DNA from: Cephalopachus bancanus | Lineage: Eukaryota; Chordata; Mammalia; Primates; Tarsiidae | Direction: 5' to 3' | Length of the DNA stretch: 64,000 nucleotides | NCBI GenBank assembly: GCA_027257055.1 | Contig: JAPVLO010000007.1 | Span: forward strand, 4,154,001 to 4,218,000 | Part shown: positions 11,661 through 22,325 of the stretch, one piece after another | Numbering within the stretch: the stretch's first letter is position 1 | Layout of the letters: every line of letters starts with the position of its first letter | Translations under genes and position numbers: made by a program | The notes under the pieces: model-generated | The model's input: the letters and a program-made list of their open reading frames with translations, nothing else | What the model was told of the DNA's origin: nothing | Database searches by the model: none

Positions 11661-12539
11661 TGACTACCGTCGGGAGCAGTTGCTGGCTTCTGGAGGCCCA
11701 TGGGTGTGGACATGTTTGGAGCTCTGAGTAGTTGCAGCCTGCATAATTGGTGGAGTTCAGCTGGAGACTTTCCCACCACTGAAACGGCACATGTTCCAGG
11801 ACATCCAGGGCTCCAAAGAGAGTTTTAAAAATAGAGCAGCACATGTGCATGTGTCAGTAGAGTGAGTGACAGCAGGCAGGGGAGGGGGGAGAAGGGCTGG
11901 GCTTCCTTCCAGCCTGCCTGGCTGTGCTCCAGGCATCTCGGGCTGGGGGCCCATGGTGCCCCTGGCTGGCTGCGCCTCATCCATTGCACCCTTGCCCCTC
12001 ACTTCCCAGTCCATCCTTTGGCTTCGGCCTCTGCCTGCCCCCTGCACGTGTGAGCTGCATTCTCAGGATGAAGTGGAAGGGCACGGGGCCAACCCTGAGT
12101 ACCTCTGCCGCTGCCAGGGACAGGCTGCAGTGGGGTCACAGTTCAGAGGCAGGTTGGGGTGAAGGCTGGAAGGATGTGGCTTTGGGTCCCAGCTCCACCA
12201 GGCCTCGGCTCCCATTTCCTCATGTGTAAGTGGACTGCAGGGAGCCTCATAGGCTGTGTGCATGCGCTTCATGCCACATGGTGCCTCTGTGATGTGTGTA
12301 CACTCTTCAGACTGCGCGAAGCCTCAGGGGCCGTGTGCACACCCTTCATAACCCACAGAGCCTCATGGTATGTGTATGTATCTCTACTCAATAGCCCCTG
12401 GCTGCAGGCTGGAGTGCTAGGCCCTATCCTCCTGCTTGGATTGGATTTTCAATGAACGAATCTGCCCACCCTGCCAGGCAGAGGGCTCAGGTCTGCCTTC
12501 TAATTCAGTGACTTCAACCCTTAGCCTTGATACCCCCAG

Positions 12540-12625
12540 AGTGAGTGACCCTGGGTGATCCAGCTTCAGTCCCTCATCTGTAAAATGGGGTCTTAGTTGT
12601 GCAAACGCTCGTGGCTGTTGGTAAG
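12540..12625 (+). mobile_element. MIR SINE fragment
   Basis: Contains 'gagtgaccctgggtgatc' and 'ctcatctgtaaaatggggtc', the diagnostic 3' half of the MIR core. It is a short remnant. Confidence 0.65.
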
Positions 12626-13272
12626 ATGAACAGGGCATGTGGTGGGCAGAGCAAGAGCCCATGGATGTCCACACCCTCCTCCCCAGAACCCCTGAGTGTG
12701 CTGGATCCCTGGCCAGCGTACAAAGGGCAGGAGGAATTAAGGCTTTCATTAACTGGCCTTGGCATGGTGTGATCTTGGCTCATGGGTGGCCCACAGGCAC
12801 CGCAGTGTCCTTAGACAGGAAGGAGGGGGGCAGAAGCAAGGGCCATGGAGATGGCACCCGAGAACGCCATGGCCAGGCACCAGTGGAGGATGTGCCACAT
12901 GCCCAGGGACGCTGGAAAGAGCAACCAGACAGTTTCTCCTGGGGCCTCCAGAGGGAACAGCCTGGCCGACACCTTGATTTTAGTCCAGAGAGGCCCACTG
13001 TGGACTCTGATCTCCAGGACTGCAAGGTGACCTGTGTGTTTGTGGTGATTGGTGACAGTACAGGTGTGAAGGCACATGCCTCTTGTCCAGTGTTTGTGCT
13101 GTCGGAGTGAAGACAGAGGGGCTCCCAGGGATGGGCCAACCTGGATGGGGACAAAGCAGGCTGAGGTCAAGAGCCAGGTGGTTGCAGCTGTTGCACACCT
13201 GGAGGTAGGGGTGGAGGACGGGCTGGGCGTTCGGAGAGGGAGCAGCACAGAGGGAGAAGCTGTGTCCCTCCC

Positions 13273-13324
13273 TGATGTCCCTCCCTGGCCTGCTGGACTG
13301 ATGTCCCTCCCTGGCCTGCTGGAC
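13273..13324. repeat. Exact 26-bp tandem duplication
   Basis: The unit beginning TGATGTCCCTCCCTGG and ending TGCTGGAC occurs twice head to tail without mismatch, which suggests a recent slippage event. No coding context. Confidence 0.8.
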
Positions 13325-14526
13325 CATGGACATGAGCATCCTGCACTCAACACCTGGCCACAGGCCTCACTGGCCCTTAGGGCTTCCACCCATCAAACCT
13401 CCAATGTCACGCCAGGTGACAGACAGGGCTCAGTCAAGAACTTACAGGGGAGCATGGAGTGCACCTGCTGAGAGTTGGTGCTCTGGAAAACCTGTCTGAG
13501 GGGGACATGTCCACTGAGAATGAAGGGTGTGAGTGGGAAGGGTGGCTTTGGGATGGGGGTGGGCATGTGTGTGGGCTGGGACACTTGCAGTGTGGGGTGG
13601 CATATCCAGGGAAGGACCCTGCGCTTCCTGCCTGGGCCTCAGGCCAGGGCTGGTGGCTCTGGCATCCCTGCTCTCGCAGTAGGTAGGGAGGTAGGGGGAG
13701 GGCAAGGAGGGGTCCGGCTGCCAGGGCTGTGACTTCAGTCCTTGCAGATGCCCAGCCCCTGCTCTTGACCAGCCCAGCCACGCAGCACGCACTCTCCAGA
13801 TGTCAGAGGGGAGGGAGGGAGACGCACCTGTGGGGAAGCCACCAGACCCTGAAGACTGCTGCAGAGGCACAGGTGGGCTGACGTCCGTGTACCAGTGGTC
13901 TTCAACAAGAGAGAAAAGCCTGTTTTAAGAGTGCTTCTACATGGCCAACTTCCTGTGAATTAGTTCTGGGAAGGATTCCCCGGTCCACTTCAGGCTGCTC
14001 TCACAAAGGGCCTCAATAACATTTCCTTTGAAGTACACACTCTTGGAGCAGAAGGCTTGGAATGGACAAGGGGACCCCAGCCTCAAGCCCACCCCCCATC
14101 TCCTCATGTCTACTCTCTCCCCACTCCCATGCTGGAAGGAGGGTTCCAATGGCCAGCCTCCAGGGAAAGGCATTTTCTTTCTGCAACTTGCTTTTGGGGA
14201 AAAGACAGCACCCAAACCTTGTATCCAACAGAGGGACAAACAGTCCCATCTGTTCAATTTGCAAAAAAAAGCAGTTTCCCATCTGCTCTCACCCTGGAAA
14301 GGGGAGGGTTTATGGAGCTTATAAATGTACCCATTTGCAAGGCACTCTCCAGGCAAGATTGTGGGCACACAAGGTGGAGAGAGCTGTGTTCAGCTAACAT
14401 GCCCCTTCCCTTTGCTGTCAGGTAGATTGGCAGGCCTGGAGGAGGAAAGAGAGCAAAGAGGGACCCAGGAGATTGAGACCTCATCATAACCTGCCCCGCC
14501 CTGCTCTGCCATACCATCTAAAAGCC

Positions 14527-15030
14527 CTGGGCCTTCATGCAGCCAGGCTGTCCCATCCTAGAGCTCTGGACCTTCCTGAGTGGCATAGCCAAGCTGCCCT
14601 GTCTCAGAGCCTGGGCCTTCCGGCATGGCCAGGCTGCATCGTCTGGAAGCCCTGGGACTTCCCACATGGCCAGGCTGCCCTGTCTCAAAGCCCCAGGCCC
14701 TCCCCTGTGTCGTGGCCAGGCTTTCCTGTCTCAGAGCCCTAGTCCTTTCCATGTGGCCAGACTGCTTCATCTGGAAGCCCTGGGACTTCCCACGTGGCCA
14801 GGCTGCGCTGTCTCAAAGCCCCAGGCCTTACCCTGTGTCATGGCCAGGCTTCCCTGTCCTAGAGCCTTGGGCCTTCCCACATGTATCATCCTGAAGCTCC
14901 TGACCTTCCTGTGTGGCATAGCCAGGTTGTCTCATCCTAGAGCCCTGGGCCTTCCCACGTGGCCAGGCTGCTTTGTCTGGAAGCTCCAGGTCTTCCTGTG
15001 TGGCATGGCCAGGTTGCCCTCTGCCTCCCA
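14527..15030. repeat. 41/46-bp minisatellite with 128-bp higher-order unit
   Basis: Units open with GGCCAGGCTG or a variant and carry CTGTCTCAGAGCCC or CTGGAAGCCC blocks. Unit starts at 14627, 14668, 14714, 14755, 14796, 14842 and 14883 give spacings of 41, 46, 41, 41, 46 and 41. A 128-bp block of three units (14627-14754) is therefore repeated at 14755-14882. Flanking copies on both sides are more diverged. Frames across the array give Trp/Leu/Pro-rich nonsense and are not genes. Confidence 0.85.
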
Positions 15031-17520
15031 CATCTCTCCCTCTGCTTTTCCAAGGTCTTTCCTCCTCAGGGAAGGATGGAGTTGGCGTAAACATGACTTC
15101 CTCCTCTCCAGAGATTCTAAGTTCGTCTTCTATCTGCAATCGAGTTCTAGTTGCTTAGAAATAATTGAAATAGGAAACATGTTTTCCATTTCCTCGCAGC
15201 TTCCTATGATTTCCAAGAATAAACCTCGAGATGTCCCCTCTTTTGTCATCCTTGCCTGGGACTCAGAGGGCCCCTGCTAGGCACTTTCTTGTCAATGGAG
15301 GACAGCCAGTGCAAGAGGGCAGGTGATGGCTCCCTGAGGGCTACGTGCCTCCCCACCTGCCAAGGTCTTGGAGGGAGCAGAGGCGCCAGGTCAGCAGCAT
15401 GCCAGGTCGGCCTGTGGGCTATGAGTCCTGTCTACACGGCCAGTCTGGGCTCCAGGGAGTGGTGACATGGCCAGGGCCCAGCCAAGGAGGCATCTCCTGC
15501 CTCCCCGAGTCCTCTCTCCCCTTTACCAGAGGCTCAGCTACAGACTCCGTCTCCCACCTCCCCTGCCCCTGGGTGGGCCACCGAGTCAGTTCTGGCCTGG
15601 GTATGTGAGACAGTGTGCCCACTCCAGTCAGGCCACATCACCCCACCCCATCTCCAGCTTCCCATCGGCTGGCCTGTGTCTTTGGCGGTGGGAGCTGGAA
15701 ACTCCTGGGAAGACGCCGCAGTGGCAAGAGAGGGTCCTGTCTCCAGAATCTGCCAGTCTCCCCTCCCAGCTCAGCCAGGATGCAGAGGACTTCTCTGGGG
15801 GCCATCCCGTGGACAGGTGCCTAATTGCTGCTCATTTTGTTTTCAGAGAATGAGTGGTGTTGAGCTAAATGTGGATAATTAAGTGTAAAACTTGTCCTAA
15901 AATAACACCCCGCCCTGAGCTTTATAGATGAGGACTCTAGAGACGGGCTTCCCTGGCCTGGGAGCAAGCCCCACCTTGGACTCACATTGGCTGCTCCCCT
16001 CCCTCTCTCACCCCATGGGCTGGTGCTAGCCCTGCTTGTTGTGGACACAGGGCCATTGGAGTGCTCTGACCTTTAACTGCACCCTGTACCTCTATCACCA
16101 GCAAGGCACTCCCCCTGTCGACTGGGCTTCAGCCCCCACGACTCAACTCTGGGACTGGACATGGGAGGAGGGGAGGAGACGGTGACAGTGCCCAGAGTCC
16201 ACTGTGCCATGAGGATGGGCCAGGTGTCCTGTTCTACCGTGAGGATGGGCTGGCTGTCCCCTTTTGCTTGTGGCAGCAGGTCCTCTGGGCACCTCAGATA
16301 GGATTCTCTTCCTGGTCATGAGCACCGTTTATGAAAGCCAGCTCGTTAAATAGCTGAGTCCCTGGTGTTATATCGGCAAGTTCTACCTTCTCCAATCACT
16401 GCCTTCCCCACCACAGCTCCAGCATCCCCAGAGCACCCCCAGGCCACAACTCTCCAGAGGGCCTCATGGGATAGCCACTTTGCTCTTGGTTACTGGTTAT
16501 TGCAGTCAGCAGACAGACCAGGACTCGGGAGGAGAAGCCGGGGTGGGAGGCCAGACCTGAGCTTCCAGCTTCTTCTCAGGCAGCCTGGATAGCACTGATG
16601 TCTCCTGAAATGATGGCCAGCCTTGGGTTCAAGGCTTTTTGTTTTTTTTAAATCATAGCTCAGTCTTAGAGGCACAGTAGGTCATCCATGTGGCTGACCT
16701 CAGATTCTCACCCTCTGGGGATCAAGCTGACACTGTGGTCAACACCTCACCAATTCCATCACTGGCACAGACCTTCTGGCCTGACCCAAGGCCCCCGGTG
16801 GACCAGGACACTCCTGGGGCTTGGAGGAAACCCCATGGCACCCACAAACCCCAGGTGTGCCCGCAGAGCACCTGGAAAGTCTCCCTCACCCTCAGGAGTG
16901 ATGGGTACACAAAAGATCCTGACTGGACCCTGCTGGGATTCCCAGATGGACACCACTGCCCCCTCCTGGCCGCAGGCTGACCTGGCCAGGCAGGCACTTG
17001 ACTTTGTCCCCAGTGTGCTCCCCACCCATTGCACCCCAGTCAGAGGAAGTTCTCAGCCCTGAGGCCTCCTGACCACCCTGTCCCTTAAGGTGGGACAGAC
17101 TCGGAGCTGCAAATTAACTTACAGATGTGCCTGTGGGCCAGGCAGGATGGGACTTGAGCTGAACCTGCCTAGTGCTGGCCTCGCCCAGTCCTCTCTGCGT
17201 CTGTCCTGGGATCTGGCCTAAATCATTCACCTGCAAACAGTGTTGCTTCTGGGGAACCAGAGTCGAGACAGTGGCCCCTGGGGAGACTGCTGGGTGTCCC
17301 TGGGGTGGGGGTGGGGGGCACCCAGGTGATTCAGGGTGACAATGGGATGAGGCAGAAGTGTGCCTAGATTTTGAGGGACCCTAGCCAAGGTGGGTCTGAT
17401 GCAGACAATCCCCAGCTAGTCAACCCATGGGACTATGGCATGGGCAGAGTGGCCAGTGCTAGGGTCAGGGCAGGCCCAGCAGGGGCTTTCCCTGCCCTGC
17501 TGACCACAGGCTGCTGGGAG

Positions 17521-17600
17521 CTCTTTACTGGGGCTGTGACAAATGACCACAAGCTGGTGGCTTAGTACAACAGGAATTTACTCTTACTGTCAGTAAACTC
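17521..17600 (+). mobile_element. Old interspersed repeat fragment (family not named)
   Basis: 'ggctgtgacaaatgaccaca' followed by 'ggtggcttagtacaacagga' and 'atttactctt' matches a common ancient mammalian repeat by pattern. I cannot name the family with confidence. Confidence 0.5.
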
Positions 17601-17812
17601 AGGACATGCAGGAAGCCATGGGCAGCTGTAGATGCAGAGAGTTCTCGTCCCTTTTACCAGAGCCTACCAGGCTGAGGGGCAGCGTGGCCCTCCTCTCTGT
17701 CCCAGTCCTGGGAAGCCTCCCCTCACAAGGCCTGAGGGTTACATAGGCCTGGGGTGGGTTCCCTGGCTGCATGGCTCCATGGGTGGCCTGAACTTCCCAG
17801 GCCCATCACTGC

Positions 17813-17990
17813 GTGGCTCTGTGGGGTCCTGCATCCCTAGGCCCCCTTGCCACGTGGCTCTGTGGGATCCTGCACTACTGGGGTCCCTCACTGTGTGCCT
17901 CTGTGGGGTTCTGGATTCCCAGGCTCTCTCACCATGTGGTTCTGTGGGGACCTGCACTCCTGGGGCCCCTGGCCGCATGCCTCTGAGGTC
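17813..17990. repeat. 41-bp minisatellite, about 4.3 copies
   Basis: Units opening GTGGCTCTGTGGGGTCCTGC or a variant start at 17813, 17854, 17895 and 17936, exactly 41 bp apart, with a partial unit from 17977. More diverged copies precede it from about 17770. Confidence 0.85.
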
Positions 17991-18329
17991 CTGCAGTCAC
18001 TGGCACAGGAAGGTGCACCAGCTGGCTATTCCCTCGGAATCTCTTTCAGCACCACTTAACTCTGCAATCTGTCTTTTAAAAATACCATCATTGGAGGAAA
18101 AAGGAGCATTAGCTTAAGAAAATGTGTTCTGGTGTAAATGAGCAGCAGATATCAGCAGATGATCCTGCCCTGAAAACCAGCAGGGTTGGCTAAGCCCACA
18201 CTTCCTCTCTCATGTACATACGTGCACACACGTGCACACACATGACCACTGTGATGGCTGGAGGCTGCAGCGGCCATGTGCCTGCATTGTTCTGAGTCCT
18301 TCTACATGCCTGGCAGCTCCTTTAATCTG

Positions 18330-18446
18330 CAGGCTCCTACCTCCGCCTTTCCTCCCCCCTCTTCCCCGCCTCCATCCCCCTCCTCTTTCCCTCCTTCCTG
18401 TCTTCCTCCTCCTCCTCCTTCCTCCCTTTCTCCTTTCTTCCCTCCC

Positions 18447-18500
<54 letters not shown>
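18330..18500. repeat. Polypyrimidine tract joined to (CA)n microsatellite
   Basis: About 100 bp of near-pure C/T on the plus strand (about 18345-18448, CCT- and TTCC-rich) runs directly into an uninterrupted CA run (about 18450-18499, roughly 25 repeats). The two tract types often adopt triplex and Z-DNA forms respectively, and the CA run is likely length-polymorphic. Confidence 0.95.
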
Positions 18501-19971
18501 AGCCATGCGTTCTATATTAAACATACCCCTGTATGTCATGGCTGTGACGGCTGAGAGTGAGGACATGTTTAATTTTTCTTGAAGTGAAGACTGAGGCTGC
18601 GGATATCCCTGGATGAATGATCTTGCTGTCCATGTCTCCCATGGCCCTCTGTCCCGAGTCTGGTTCTGTCATCTTCTCCAAATGCCATTTGTGTCTAACA
18701 AGCCTGTCCCTGGAGGGGAATCTGGTGCTCTTTTGTGAACCGCCACGCTCAAGCAGGCAGCCCTGCTCCATGGTGGACAGCTGGCACTCAGGGGCTACGG
18801 GGGCATCTGCTGGCTTCACCAACTGGACCCCGGTGCTCCCAGCCCCGCCCTGATGTTGGCTCACAGGGAGGCCGTCCTGTGTGGCCTGGAGTGGGCTGAC
18901 CCTCTCCTCCCACCCCAGCAACCAGAGGCCTCATTCCCACGGCCCGGGGATGAGTCCACAGTGCACATGCACACAGCTGCTGTGGACACGCAGAGTACTC
19001 CTGTGTGTGTTGGGAAGGGTGGGCCCCCTCAGTGGCTGCCCAGTGTGACCCCTTGGGCCATGGGTGGGGCGGGGCTGGGAAGAGGCCAGAGCCCTGCTAC
19101 ACTGGCTCCTGAGGCCTGCGGACCTTACGCTTCCCTGCCTCCCTGACCTTTCACAGCTGCCCTGACTCAGCCTGGGTCTCATCACCCCCACTGAGGGCTC
19201 TTGAGCTGTGCTGGGCGCGGGCACCTCAGACACCACTTGCGGTCATGGCACTGACTCCCAGATCCTCGGATGCTCACGAGCACCTCAGATGCCACTCGGG
19301 GTTCCAGCGCTGACTCTCGGGCTCCTGGGCCCTCAGTGGGGCCCGGCGGGCTTGTCCTCCATAAATTGCTGGGAGTTATTACCCATGTTCGTGCATAAAT
19401 GGGATCTTGTCTTCCCTGGAAATTTCAAGGCTCGGTGAAAAAGACCTTGGCTCCCGAGAGGCTGTGATCTGACTGAGCTGAGTGGAGGTAATTTGCTCCT
19501 TCCCGTGACAGCTGATGATTAGCCTTGAAATGGCCAGCACTGCACACTGACTTGCCGTCACCCAGAAGACATCGTTTGAGGAAATTACCCCCACACCTCA
19601 GCCTTGGTCCTTCCAGGACACCTTCCAGCTTCTGTCCCACATCCCAATTCAGCAGCCCTACGTGGCAGAGCTCAGTTCCTTCCTGGCCTGAGGGCCATGG
19701 GGGCTGCGGTGAATTTCCAGGATCTCTGTCCTCTAAGCCTGGCCACGTTGGAGACCCCGGAGTCCACCCTACAGCTGTGCTTATCCCCGAACCTGGCACG
19801 TGGACATGAACCTGATGTCATTTTACTACACTCCTTTTAAAAACCATTTTTAATTTCTTTTTAAAACATTTTTTTATTTTAAAGATGTAGGATACAATTT
19901 AGGGCTAGGTATACAAATGTTCATTGTGCAAGTACCCTTGTTGATGAAGTGTGCCCCTCTCTTCCTTGGCA

Positions 19972-20240
19972 GTTTTGGAATCTCACTCTGTTCCCCAGGC
20001 TAGAGTTCAGTGGCACAATCATGGCTCACTGCAGCCTCGACCTCCTGGGCTCAAGTCATCCTCCCGAGTGCTGGGATAACAAGAGTGCACCACCATGCCC
20101 AGCTAATTTTTTTATTTATTGTAGAGACAAGGTCTTACTATGTTGCCCAGGCTAGTCTTAAACTCCTGTGCTCTAGCAATCCTCCCACCTCAGTCTCCCA
20201 GAGTGCTGGGATGACAGGCAAGAACCATCATGCCTGGTCC
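19972..20240 (-). mobile_element. Alu SINE, minus orientation
   Basis: Read on the minus strand this is a dimeric Alu. The plus strand shows the reversed right arm (TCTCACTCTGTTCCCCAGGC), the central T-rich linker near 20106-20121 and the reversed left arm ending CATGCCTGGTCC. Divergence is AluJ-like. The A-rich end at 19972 joins a T/A-rich non-Alu stretch (about 19838-19920). Confidence 0.93.
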
Positions 20241-22189
20241 AACTTTCCTCCACTCATTCCCTGCCAGTGGGTTGATGAAGGAAGCTTGACTTAGCTGAAT
20301 GGTGTTAAAACTGCAGCAGAGGGGTGGCAAGCTTGTGAGCAGAGGCAGGGAGGTAGCTGTGAGCCAGGAGTGGTCCACGCAGTGGTGCACGGGGGCCATC
20401 AGACCTTGTCATGAAGCTTGTGGGTGTTTGACATTTCCCACAACAAAGTTGACAGGACAGAGTTGATGGGACAAAACAAATAGTGGATTCATCAAACGGC
20501 AGTTCCCTGCCTTGACTCATATAAGCCGCAGGGCTGTGGGGTTGTGGCCAGTGGGATGCTTCCTTTTCATTATTCAACATTAAATCTCAGAATTAGTCTG
20601 CTACGTTGTCTCGCGGCAGCATGTGGAAATGGTGGTGTCTGTCCAGTCTCTCCCCGTGAAATGATAGCACGTCTGAGATGATAACAGGAACATCTGCATC
20701 CTGGCGGGTGCAGGCTAGGACAAACACCATGTGCCCCCTTGGTCCCCTCTTGGGGTCCTCATGGCTCCTGATGAACCTTCCCAAGGAGGTGGGAGGCAGG
20801 GGGTATCCTCTTCTGAGCCCTATCCTCCTGGAAAATGGAGACATGATATTGGCCCCTTCATCAGGCTCTCAGGGGACTCAGTGAGACACTGCAGCACCAA
20901 GAACATACCTGTGTTTCTGTGGGTATCCCGACACTGAGGCAGGACAGGGTCTGGTGAAAGAAGGTTTGCTGGGAGAAGACCCAGGAAGCACCACTGGGTG
21001 GTGGGAAGTTGAGGCCAGGCAGGGAGGCCCTGATCCGAGGCCGTGGGCACCTGGGCATCGTCCAAGTGGGGAGCTCGTGGCTGGGGACTCCCACCAGGCA
21101 TGGGAGCCAGGGTCTCACTGGCTGCACAGGTGCAAAGCAGGGCGGGGCCAGAGGAACCACAGCAGAGGAGTGCAGGTGCAGCTGAGGATGGGGGGTGGCT
21201 CAGCTCAGCATCTGTCATTGTATTACCCTTGCAGGACAGCCCCAGGTCCACCCTTTCCTTGGCCCCTGCACTCTCCTCAGTGCCTGCCTCCTCCTCGCCC
21301 TCCAAGCTCCAGTCACCTCTGACCGCTGATGGCCCAGCAGCGGGACATGGCCTTGGGGCGCCAATGGCTGGCAGGACAGAAAGACTTGCAGCTCTGCAGG
21401 GTCCTGGGTCCCCTCAGCCATGTCCTACACAGGGACCCTCCACTTGCTGGCCTCAGAAGGCCATCAAGCCAGGGCCTGAGGAGTCTGAGGATGTTCATCT
21501 ACTGTCTACATGGGCAGCTGGTCACTTTGGTGCTTCTGACCCAGCTGGGGCCTTCTACACAGCTGCCCCACAGTGCAGTCCAGCCAACCCCCAAGTCAGA
21601 GTTGGGGAGCCAGGCTTGTGGAGCCAGAGGCAGGGTGCGTGTGCCTGGCAGCTGTCATGACTTGGGGACCCCAGGCTGCTTCCTTCATGGGGGATCCAGA
21701 GCCTGCTCTGTACCAGTCAGTGGGCACCCAGTTCCTGGGCCCTATGTCTGTTCAACTTGACCTTCAAAGTCTGGACTGCCTCACAGCTCACACAGCTGCC
21801 TCAGCATCTGCACACAACTCAGCCCAGGGGCTGACATGAGCAAAAAATCTGGAAAACAGAGGCAGGGCGCCACTCACCATATGCAGATGCTGAGCTTGGG
21901 ATCCAGAAGCTGGTTGGGCGGAGGGCAAGTGAGGTCAGGAATGAGGGGTTTGGGGATCAGTGGGGTCGGGGTCAGTGGGGTTGGGCCAAGTGGAGTCAGG
22001 GCTCCCAGGCTGGGCCACACTGAAAGGCTGCAGCGCTGACTGAAGTGGGAGCAGCCGCCCTCCAAGGAGCCCTGGGGTGGGTTGTGGGGAGGACCCTGAG
22101 TGAGGCTTATTGAACAGTCATGATGTCCTTGTGGGGAGCCCAGGTGTCACCTGTCTTCTGGGATGGACCATCTCTGCTACCCAATGGCT

Positions 22190-22325
22190 TGTGTGTGGGT
22201 GGTGTGTGATCAACTTTGTGTGTGCACATGCATGTGTGCATCTGTGTGCACACTAGTGTGCATGTATGTACACGAATGTGTGAGCATGTGTCTGTATATG
22301 TGTGTGCACATGTGTGTGTGTAGGC
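22190..22325. repeat. TG-rich imperfect microsatellite
   Basis: Alternating TG, with frequent GCATG and GTATG interruptions. Low complexity; no coding meaning. Confidence 0.85.

Noticed and set aside
14527..15030. CRISPR-like array
   Set aside because: Repeats are contiguous and degenerate without unique spacers of constant length, and the genome is a primate's. It is a minisatellite.
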